A stretch of 6,533 nt of DNA, from NCBI GenBank assembly GCA_028868335.1, contig JAGWUU010000181.1:1-6533 (forward strand), given 5' to 3'. The notes beneath the pieces are model-generated. The model saw only the letters and a list, made by a program, of their open reading frames with translations. It was not told the origin of the DNA and made no database searches. The stretch is from Sphingomonadales bacterium. GTDB taxonomy: Bacteria; Pseudomonadota; Alphaproteobacteria; Sphingomonadales; Sphingomonadaceae. Numbering within the stretch: the first letter of the stretch is position 1; every line of letters begins with the position of its first letter. Below, piece after piece: positions 1 through 5,609 of this stretch. The translations under genes and the position numbers were made by a program.

Positions 1-563
1 AGCTTGTACTGCTTGGTCCAGCGATCGACCTGGCGGCCGAAGTAATTGCCCGGCTTGCCGAAATCGCCAAGCCCCGCCGCCTCGACATCGACCGAGTGCA
101 ACTGCGCCAGGGTGTCGATCATCGCGAAATAGGTGGCGCGGCGGTATTCGGGCGCGTCATCGGGCATGGCGCCGTTCCAGATCGTGCGGCCATCGACCAT
201 GCCCATGACATAGAACCACGAACCGACCACGCTGTCATCGGTGCACAGGCCATATTGCCTCGCGGCGGGGAAGCCCGCCTTGTTGAGCGCGTTCTGCACC
301 TTGTATTCGCGGTCGACCGCATGGGCGCTGGGCAGCAGGGGGCCGAACGGCTTGCGGCGCAGGACATAGTTCCCGCTCCCGGCCTCGATCTTGTAGGTCG
401 GGTTCGATTGCCCGCCCTTGAACTTGGTCAGGTGCAGCGGACCCTTGAAGCCATTGACATTGGCTTCCATCCAGGTCGCCAGCTTGCCCTCGTCCAGCTT
501 GTCAGCCCCTTCGGGCTCGACGGTGCCGACAAAGGCTTCGTCCGCGTTGATCGCTTCGCTCAT
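1..563 (-). CDS. Phosphotransferase family protein (ACAD10/11 N-terminal, LvaA-like), 3' end missing
   Basis: This is the first 187 codons of a kinase-fold protein; the rest lies beyond the left edge. It belongs to the aminoglycoside phosphotransferase-like family that forms the N-terminal part of animal ACAD10/ACAD11. The recognisable stretches are a glycine-rich nucleotide loop (KFKGGQSNPTYKIE, residues 47-60), YVLRRKPFGPLLPSAHAVD (66-84) with a lysine at 71 suited to ATP phosphates, the conserved glutamate 86 in DREY, and a hinge-like segment FYVMGMVDGRTIW (117-129). The catalytic HxD loop and the metal-binding aspartate would fall outside the window, so activity cannot be judged. Known relatives phosphorylate the hydroxyl of 4-hydroxyacyl-CoA; that role here is inferred. 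The ATG at 563-561 is preceded by AGGA at 574-571, which overlaps the alcohol dehydrogenase stop codon. The gap to that gene is only 10 bases, so the two are probably co-transcribed and coupled. Cytoplasmic, with no signal peptide. Confidence 0.9.
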   Translation of the reverse strand, partial: MSEAINADEAFVGTVEPEGADKLDEGKLATWMEANVNGFKGPLHLTKFKGGQSNPTYKIEAGSGNYVLRRKPFGPLLPSAHAVDREYKVQNALNKAGFPAARQYGLCTDDSVVGSWFYVMGMVDGRTIWNGAMPDDAPEYRRATYFAMIDTLAQLHSVDVEAAGLGDFGKPGNYFGRQVDRWTKQYK

Positions 564-573
564 GGCCTGGTCC

Positions 574-1665
574 TTACTGATCGAACACGATGACCGAGCG
601 CGCCGAATGGCCCGCCTTCATCTTGTCGAACCCCTCGTTGATCTGCTCCAGCGGAATGCGCTCGGCAATGATCGTGTCGAGATCCAGCAGCCCGCGCATA
701 TAGAAATCGACCAGGCGCGGCATATCGACCGGGAAGCGGTTCATCCCCATGATCGCGCCCTGCAGTTTCTTGCCCGAAAGCAGGTCCATCGCCGAAAGCC
801 CGACCGAATGGGTCAGCGGCATCATGCCCAGGATCGTCGCGGTGCCGCCGCGGCGCAGCGCCTTGACCGCGAGTTCGCCCGAGGCCGGACGGCCGACTGC
901 CTCGATCGCGTGGTCGACCCCGCCCTTGGTCAGTTCCTGAATCTGCGCGGCGGCATCGGGGGCGAGGGCGTCCACTACGTCGGTCGCGCCGAGCTTCTTC
1001 GCCAGCTCGCGTTTTTCGGGCATCGGATCGGCGGCGATGATCCGCCCCGCTCCGGCGATCTTGGCGGCGTTGACCGCGGCCAGCCCCACGCCGCCGCAGC
1101 CGACCACGGCGACAGTCTCGCCCGGCGTCACCTTGCAGGCGTTGAAGATCGTGCCCGCACCAGTGGTCACCGCGCAGCCGATCACCGAGGCGCGGTCGAG
1201 CGGCATTTCGGGATCGATCGCGGTGCAGGCGTGTTCGTGGACCAGCATCTGTTCGGCAAAGGCGGAAAGGTTGAGCATCTGGTTGACCGGCGATCCATCG
1301 TCGGACCGGGTCAGGCGCGGATCGGCGCCGGGCGCGCGGCGAGTTTCCGCGCCAAGGCACAGCGCCATGCGCCCGGTAACGCAGAACTCGCAGTGTCCGC
1401 AGAACGCAGAAAGGCAGGTGACGACGGCATCGCCGACCTTGACCGTGCGGACCTCGCTGCCGACCGCCTCGACGATCCCCGCAGCCTCGTGGCCGGGCAC
1501 AGCGGGCAGCGGGTGGGGATAAGTGCCTTCGATGAAATGAAGGTCGGAGTGGCACAGGCCGCAGGCCACCGTGCGGATCAGAACCTCATGCGGTCCGGGT
1601 TTCGAAATCGCCAGGTCCCAGATTTCGAGTGGCCGATTGGGGGCGACCAGAACTGCGGCTTTCAT
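574..1665 (-). CDS. Zinc-dependent alcohol dehydrogenase (medium-chain dehydrogenase/reductase family)
   Basis: This complete 363-residue protein should oxidise an alcohol to a carbonyl, or the reverse, with NAD(H) in the cytoplasm. The N-terminal catalytic domain carries the probable catalytic zinc ligands C38 (in CGLCHSD), H59 with E60 (PGHE) and C164 (GCAVTTGAG). The structural zinc lobe is intact as C89, C92, C95 and C103 (spacing C-x2-C-x2-C-x7-C). The Rossmann domain has GCGGVG at 189-194, and an acidic residue D213 after the second beta strand favours NAD over NADP. Length is normal for zinc alcohol dehydrogenases related to class III/long-chain forms. The start is the ATG at 1665-1663, with GGAG eight bases upstream. 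It sits after a 112-base gap filled by a palindromic repeat and directly before the phosphotransferase gene. The family call is firm; the substrate is unknown. In this cluster it may oxidise a hydroxylated intermediate or side chain. Confidence 0.93.
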   Translation of the reverse strand: MKAAVLVAPNRPLEIWDLAISKPGPHEVLIRTVACGLCHSDLHFIEGTYPHPLPAVPGHEAAGIVEAVGSEVRTVKVGDAVVTCLSAFCGHCEFCVTGRMALCLGAETRRAPGADPRLTRSDDGSPVNQMLNLSAFAEQMLVHEHACTAIDPEMPLDRASVIGCAVTTGAGTIFNACKVTPGETVAVVGCGGVGLAAVNAAKIAGAGRIIAADPMPEKRELAKKLGATDVVDALAPDAAAQIQELTKGGVDHAIEAVGRPASGELAVKALRRGGTATILGMMPLTHSVGLSAMDLLSGKKLQGAIMGMNRFPVDMPRLVDFYMRGLLDLDTIIAERIPLEQINEGFDKMKAGHSARSVIVFDQ

Positions 1666-1680
1666 CTGTCTAACTCCATG

Positions 1681-1770
1681 TCGTCATCCCCGCGAACGCG
1701 AGGACCGCTGGCCGGATCAAACCGGCGCAGCGTCCAAAGGCCAGCGGTCCCGGGTCAAGCCCGGGACGTC
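1681..1770. repeat. Intergenic palindromic repeat with nested hairpins
   Basis: Almost the whole gap between the acyl-CoA dehydrogenase stop and the alcohol dehydrogenase ribosome-binding site is a structured element. A perfect 12-bp inverted repeat, GGACCGCTGGCC at 1702-1713 against GGCCAGCGGTCC at 1739-1750, encloses a 25-base loop. Outside each arm is a smaller hairpin. On the left TCCCCGCG (1687-1694) pairs with CGCGAGGA (1697-1704) with one wobble. On the right GTCCCGGG (1747-1754) pairs perfectly with CCCGGGAC (1760-1767) around TCAAG. Pieces such as GTCATCCCCGCGAACGCG and CCCGGGTCAAGCCCGGGA resemble dispersed intergenic repeats common in sphingomonads and related alphaproteobacteria (recalled, not searched). 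Because it lies inside a probable operon it would be transcribed, and could stabilise the upstream mRNA end or reduce read-through into the alcohol dehydrogenase. There is no T-run, so it is not a classical intrinsic terminator. Confidence 0.8.
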
Positions 1771-1777
1771 GCCGGTT

Positions 1778-3061
1778 TTACCGCGAAACCCCGATGTCGC
1801 CCGAGCTGGGTCCGGCATCGGGCTGCGGCGCGTACTTGCCCATTTCGAGCCGCGCGATCGAGCGGTTGTGAACCTCGTCCGGGCCATCGGCGAGGCGCAG
1901 GGTGCGGATCCCGGCATAGGACTTGGCGAGGCCGAAGTCCTCGGACACGCCGCCGCCGCCGTGGGCCTGGATCGCATCGTCGATGATCGACAGCGCCATG
2001 CGCGGCGCCTTGACCTTGATCATCGCGATTTCGGCCTGCGCCGCCTTGTTGCCGACCTTGTCCATCATGTCGGCGGCCTTGAGGCACAGAAGGCGCGAGC
2101 ATTCGATCTCGATCCGCGCTTCGGCGATGCGCTGTTCCCACACCGAGTGGGAACTGATCGGCTTGCCAAAGGCGATGCGACTGTCGAGCCGCTTGACCAT
2201 CTTGGCCAGCGCCTCTTCGGCCACCCCGATCGTGCGCATGCAGTGGTGGATGCGGCCCGGCCCGAGTCGGCCCTGCGCGATCTCGAACCCGCGGCCTTCG
2301 CCCAGCAGCATGTTGGTGGCGGGGATGCGCACGTTGTTGAGCTTGATCTCCATGTGCCCGTGCGGCGCATCGTCATAGCCGAACACCGGGAGATGGCGGA
2401 CGATCTCGACGCCGGGCGCGTCGAGTTCCATCAGTACCATCGATTGCTGGGCGTGCTTCTTCGCCTCGAAGTCGGTCTTGCCCATGACGATCGCGATCTT
2501 GCAGCGCGGATCGCCCGCACCTGACGACCACCACTTGGTGCCGTTGATCACGTATTCGTCGCCTTCGCGGCGGATCGAGCATTCGATGTTGGTCGCGTCC
2601 GACGAGGCCACCGCCGGTTCGGTCATCAGGAAGGCTGAGCGGATTTCGCCGTTCATCAGCGGGGCCAGCCACCGGTCCTTCTGATCGCGGGTGCCATAAC
2701 GGTGCAGCACTTCCATGTTGCCGGTATCGGGCGCCGAGCAGTTGAACACCTCGGAGGCCCAGCCGATCCGGCCCATCTCCTCGGCGCAGAGCGCATATTC
2801 GAGGTTGGTGAGGCCAGGGCCGTCGAACGCGAAGCTGTCATCGACATGGGCGCGGCCCGACTGGGGCGGCATGAACAGGTTCCAGATCCCCTGCGCCTTG
2901 GCACGGGCCTTCTCTTCCTCGATCACCGGAAGCACCTTCCAGCGCTCGCCCTGTTCGTCCTGCTTCTTGTAGTCGCCCTGACGGGGACGGACGTGATGCT
3001 CGATGAACTGGCGTACGCGGTCGCGCCAATAGACCTGCCGCTCTGTGGGGTCGAAATCCAT
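1778..3061 (-). CDS. Acyl-CoA dehydrogenase, ACAD10/11-like (LvaC-like) subfamily
   Basis: This complete 427-residue FAD flavoprotein corresponds to the C-terminal acyl-CoA dehydrogenase part of ACAD10/ACAD11. The helical N-terminal domain covers about residues 1-140. The flavin/substrate beta domain contains AFLMTEPAVASSDATNIE (143-160) and INGTKWWSSGAG (172-183). The C-terminal helical domain contains the FAD-contacting QAHGGGGVSED (365-375) and LADGPDEVH (390-398). At the position of the catalytic glutamate of medium-chain acyl-CoA dehydrogenase (Glu in EGT), this protein appears to have D392 in DGP. Members of the family act on CoA thioesters; the LvaC/ACAD11 branch works with the neighbouring phosphotransferase to remove phosphate from a 4-phosphoacyl-CoA. 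That role is inferred from family and context. The start is the ATG at 3061-3059, with AGGAAAGGA a few bases upstream. It lies 86 bases downstream of the symporter. The last 15 residues or so are a Gly/Pro/Ser-rich tail abutting the repeat. Confidence 0.93.
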   Translation of the reverse strand: MDFDPTERQVYWRDRVRQFIEHHVRPRQGDYKKQDEQGERWKVLPVIEEEKARAKAQGIWNLFMPPQSGRAHVDDSFAFDGPGLTNLEYALCAEEMGRIGWASEVFNCSAPDTGNMEVLHRYGTRDQKDRWLAPLMNGEIRSAFLMTEPAVASSDATNIECSIRREGDEYVINGTKWWSSGAGDPRCKIAIVMGKTDFEAKKHAQQSMVLMELDAPGVEIVRHLPVFGYDDAPHGHMEIKLNNVRIPATNMLLGEGRGFEIAQGRLGPGRIHHCMRTIGVAEEALAKMVKRLDSRIAFGKPISSHSVWEQRIAEARIEIECSRLLCLKAADMMDKVGNKAAQAEIAMIKVKAPRMALSIIDDAIQAHGGGGVSEDFGLAKSYAGIRTLRLADGPDEVHNRSIARLEMGKYAPQPDAGPSSGDIGVSR

Positions 3062-3147
3062 GAGGTGTTCCTTTCCTTATACTGTCGAGTCTCGCTGGCC
3101 TCCCTGCCACTTCGCCGGGGCTGCGCCAAGGGGATTTAAGCGATCGG

Positions 3148-4584
3148 TTAAGGGTGCATCCCTTCGGCATCGGGGTTGATCCGCGCGGCGGCCAGCGCGG
3201 CAAGCCGGGCCTCGTGATCGGCGCGGGTAATAGGAAAGTGGCGCAGGACCATCGCGATCAGCACGGCGAGCACGGTGACCACGCCAACGTAGGTCATCGC
3301 CAAACGGTCGACCACGGCGGGATCGACCGCGCCGGGCCTGGCCTTGTCGGGCAGGCCCGACAGCGCGATGAGCTGGCCGGTGACAAAGATGCCAAGACCG
3401 GTCGCGCATTTCTGCATGAAGAAGTTACCGGCAAAGAACACGCCTTCGGCGCGCCGTCCGGTCTGTTCCTCGGACGCCTCGACCACGTCGGCCATCATCG
3501 AGCTGGCCGAGATCATCGCCGCGACTGAAAAGATGTTGCAGACGAAGAAGAATGCAAAGATGCCCCAGGTCGATGCGGGGGTGCCTTCGGTCGGCCACCA
3601 GCCCGCCGCGCGCAGCAGGAACGGGATCACCCAGAACACCATGCCCAGCACCGCCGTCACCACGGCCGTATCGCGCTTGCCCCAGCGGCTGTGCCATCCG
3701 GGCATCAGGAAGAAGCAGGCGACCACGCTGAGGAACAGCACCACCGGGTAAACCGTCAGATCGCCGGGCGTGAAGCGCCAGATGAAGAGGTAGAGGTAGT
3801 TGCTCATCGAAAAGGTGATGCCCTGGCTGGCATAGGCAAGCCCGCCGCCAACCAGCAGGATCAGGAAGGCGCGGTGCGAAAAACATTCGCGCAGCTCGGC
3901 AAAGGCCGTGCCGAGGCGAAAGGGATTCTTGTTGGGGGGCGGACGGACCGCGACGTAGCGGTGCTGCGCCAGGGCCGAAACCAGCACCGCGACGACCATC
4001 ATCACCGCGCCGCAGATGCCGAAATTGCGATAGCCCGAAGGCGACAGCATTCCGCCGCGCAGGAACCAGGCATAGGCCAGAAAGGCGATGAACAGTCCGC
4101 CGCCCCAGCCGAACAGGTAGCGATAGCGCATCAGCGTGGTACGCTCGTCGTAGTCGCGGGTCAGCTCGGGCACCAGCGCGACCGAGGGCACCTCGCAGCA
4201 CGAAACCAGCACCCGCACCGCCACGGCCAGTCCAACCAGCCCCCAGAAGCCCGGTGCCACGGTTTGCGACCACAGCACGGACCAGACGATGCCGAGCGGG
4301 ACCGGGGCGAGATAAAGCCACGGCAGCCGTTTGCCCCAGTTGGTCACCGTGCGGTCGGACAGATAGCCGACCAGCGGATCGATCACCCCGTCGATCACCA
4401 GCGCGACCATCAGCGCCAGGCTGACCAGCCGCGCGTCCATGCCCAGCACCTGGTTGCAGTAGAGCAGCAGGAAGGTCGAAAAGCCGTTGTCCTTCACGCC
4501 ATAGGCGACCGAGCCCAGACCGTGGAAGAAGACCAGGCGACGCGGCAGCTTGCCCTGTATCGCCGGAACCGCGACAACGCTCAC
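3148..4584 (-). CDS. MFS transporter of the GPH (glycoside-pentoside-hexuronide) cation symporter family
   Basis: This 478-residue integral inner-membrane protein has about twelve hydrophobic segments and belongs to the MelB-like GPH family, which couples solute uptake to Na+ or H+. The diagnostic stretch is DGVIDPLVGYLSDRT (65-79), whose two aspartates D65 and D69 match the spacing of the MelB cation-site pair, followed by the cytoplasmic loop WGKRLPW (83-89). In the second half, ADVVEASEEQTGRRAEG (365-381) and the following GNFFMQKCATGLG match the conserved late loop and helix of the family. The start is a GTG at 4584-4582 that overlaps the SDR stop codon (GTGA), and no strong ribosome-binding site precedes it, so translation probably depends on the SDR. 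The next in-frame ATG encodes residue 49 and would remove the first helix. GPH proteins classically carry sugars, but many proteobacterial members of unknown substrate sit in catabolic clusters. Here it may import the compound degraded by its neighbours. Confidence 0.9.
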   Translation of the reverse strand: MSVVAVPAIQGKLPRRLVFFHGLGSVAYGVKDNGFSTFLLLYCNQVLGMDARLVSLALMVALVIDGVIDPLVGYLSDRTVTNWGKRLPWLYLAPVPLGIVWSVLWSQTVAPGFWGLVGLAVAVRVLVSCCEVPSVALVPELTRDYDERTTLMRYRYLFGWGGGLFIAFLAYAWFLRGGMLSPSGYRNFGICGAVMMVVAVLVSALAQHRYVAVRPPPNKNPFRLGTAFAELRECFSHRAFLILLVGGGLAYASQGITFSMSNYLYLFIWRFTPGDLTVYPVVLFLSVVACFFLMPGWHSRWGKRDTAVVTAVLGMVFWVIPFLLRAAGWWPTEGTPASTWGIFAFFFVCNIFSVAAMISASSMMADVVEASEEQTGRRAEGVFFAGNFFMQKCATGLGIFVTGQLIALSGLPDKARPGAVDPAVVDRLAMTYVGVVTVLAVLIAMVLRHFPITRADHEARLAALAAARINPDAEGMHP

Positions 4585-5435
4585 TGGGCGGACGCCGATT
4601 TTGCTCCCTCAGCCATGGCTTCCAGCGTATCGAACAGCCCCGGCGCCTCCGGGTCCCAACTGTGGCGCGGCCCCACGGTGATCCCGCCATCGACGATCAG
4701 CGATGCCCCGGTCATGAACCCTGCCGCCTCGCTGGCGAGGAAAGCGACGGCGTTGGCGATGTCGTCGGGCATGCCGCTGCGCGCTACCGGCTGGGCGGCG
4801 CTCGACATCTGGAGGATCACCGCCTTGGCCTGGTCGACCATCTCCGCTGGCACCTCAAGGCTGGCGGTGAAGATATTGGTGTTGATGAAGCCGGGCTGCA
4901 CCGCGTTCACCCGGATGCCGTACTGCGCCAGATCGGTCGCCGCGCACTTGGTCAGGTGCAGCACCCCGGCCTTGGCCACAGCATAGGCGGTGGGCGAATA
5001 GCCCGGACCGACCGCCGCGATGCTGCTGGTGTTGACGATGCTCGCGCCCTTGCGGTGCTTCATGTGCGGCGCCGCATAGCGGATGCCCATCGCCACCGAT
5101 CGCAGCAACAGGTCCATGGTGCGGTCCCATCCCGCCGCGTCGATCTCGTCGATCGCCGCGCGCTCACCGCCGGCGCCGGCGTTGTTGAACACCACGTCGA
5201 TCCCGCCGCAGGTTCCGGCGGCGTGATCCATCAGCGCCTTGATCTGGGCCACGTCGCACACGTCACAGGCGACCGGGATGATGTTCTCGCCCTCACGCGC
5301 GACCGCTTCGGCTCCCGCAAGATTGAGGTCGGCGGCAAAGACGGTCGCCCCTTCGCGCGCGAACAGCAGTGTCGCGGCGCGCCCTATGCCCGATGCCGCG
5401 CCGGTAATCACGACGTTCTTTCCAGCGAATCGCAT
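4581..5435 (-). CDS. Short-chain dehydrogenase/reductase (SDR), classical type, NAD-dependent
   Basis: This 284-residue Rossmann-fold enzyme is predicted to interconvert a hydroxyl and a keto group in the cytoplasm. The cofactor motif TGAASGIG is at 11-18, and D36 at the end of the second strand indicates NAD(H). D58-V59 (CDV) would contact adenine, and NNAG is at 84-87. The catalytic residues are S138, Y151 and K155 (YAVAK), with the usual 13-residue Ser-Tyr spacing. The PG turn is at 181-182 and LIVDGG near 246-251. The helix position normally holding the fourth catalytic residue, Asn, reads MDLLLRS (107-113), so leucine seems to replace it. A tail of about 33 residues after the usual C-terminus (GITVGPRHSW onward) is longer than in most classical SDRs. 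The ATG at 5435-5433 follows AGGAG by five bases. This is the promoter-proximal gene of the minus-strand operon. By analogy with LvaD it might reduce a keto-acyl-CoA, but a hydroxy-steroid or alicyclic alcohol is equally possible. Confidence 0.93.
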   Translation of the reverse strand: MRFAGKNVVITGAASGIGRAATLLFAREGATVFAADLNLAGAEAVAREGENIIPVACDVCDVAQIKALMDHAAGTCGGIDVVFNNAGAGGERAAIDEIDAAGWDRTMDLLLRSVAMGIRYAAPHMKHRKGASIVNTSSIAAVGPGYSPTAYAVAKAGVLHLTKCAATDLAQYGIRVNAVQPGFINTNIFTASLEVPAEMVDQAKAVILQMSSAAQPVARSGMPDDIANAVAFLASEAAGFMTGASLIVDGGITVGPRHSWDPEAPGLFDTLEAMAEGAKSASAQ

Positions 5436-5488
5436 AGTCTCTCCTCTCGTTCCGTTTTGCCCAGCAACTTAAGCGGGCGGTGGGCCCG

Positions 5489-5509
5489 GTCAACGCCCAT
5501 CACGTTGAC
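5489..5509. promoter_or_regulatory. Perfect inverted repeat in the divergent intergenic region, candidate operator
   Basis: GTCAACG at 5489-5495 and CGTTGAC at 5503-5509 form a perfect 7-bp inverted repeat with a 7-base spacer. It lies in the 174-base gap between the minus-strand operon and the plus-strand acyl-CoA dehydrogenase. The arm size and the 14-base centre-to-centre distance suit a dimeric repressor of the TetR or GntR/FadR kind, but no regulator gene is visible. Each arm also contains a TTGAC core pointing outward: TTGACG at 5505-5510 on the plus strand and TTGACC at 5493-5488 on the minus strand. Either could serve as a -35 element, although neither has a good -10 box at the usual distance. 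The repeat is seen directly; its function is inference. Confidence 0.45.
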
Positions 5510-5552
5510 GCTACGGCAAGCATGGTCTGGCCCAAGGCCCGGAAATCTGCGC

Positions 5553-5580
5553 TTGCACGGTGGGGCCGACTCACTTTAAC
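5553..5580 (+). promoter_or_regulatory. Weak candidate sigma-70-like promoter for the plus-strand acyl-CoA dehydrogenase
   Basis: TTGCAC (5553-5558) and TTTAAC (5575-5580) are separated by 16 bases and lie about 30 bases before the ATG, just ahead of the AGAGAGGAG ribosome-binding site at 5591-5599. They match the -35 consensus at three of six bases and the -10 consensus at four of six, so this is only the most reasonable candidate in the interval. Confidence 0.25.
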
Positions 5581-5609
5581 CTTGCGATTAAGAGAGGAGT
5601 CATCCCGCC

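Noticed and set aside
1774..1790. Small inverted repeat GGTTT/AAACC around the acyl-CoA dehydrogenase stop codon, considered as a terminator.
   Set aside because: The stem is only 5 bp, A/T-rich and without a following T-run.
418..1986. Long plus-strand open frame of 522 codons across the alcohol dehydrogenase region.
   Set aside because: It is antisense to two clear enzymes with intact motifs, its translation is rich in Arg, His and Asp with no recognisable domain, and long antisense frames are expected in GC-rich DNA.
1571..2524. Plus-strand open frame of 317 codons opposite the acyl-CoA dehydrogenase.
   Set aside because: It mirrors the conserved dehydrogenase codons and shows no family motif of its own.
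3062..3147. The 86-base gap between transporter and acyl-CoA dehydrogenase, examined for an internal promoter or terminator.
   Set aside because: Apart from the ribosome-binding site there is a lone TATAAG-like hexamer without a -35 partner, and no convincing hairpin.
3691..4986. Plus-strand open frame of 431 codons opposite the transporter and SDR.
   Set aside because: It is antisense to conserved coding sequence, with a low-complexity Gln/His/Arg-rich translation.
5465..5493. Minus-strand promoter using TTGACC (5493-5488) as -35 for the SDR operon.
   Set aside because: No -10 hexamer better than three of six matches occurs at 15-17 bases, so it is not listed as a feature.
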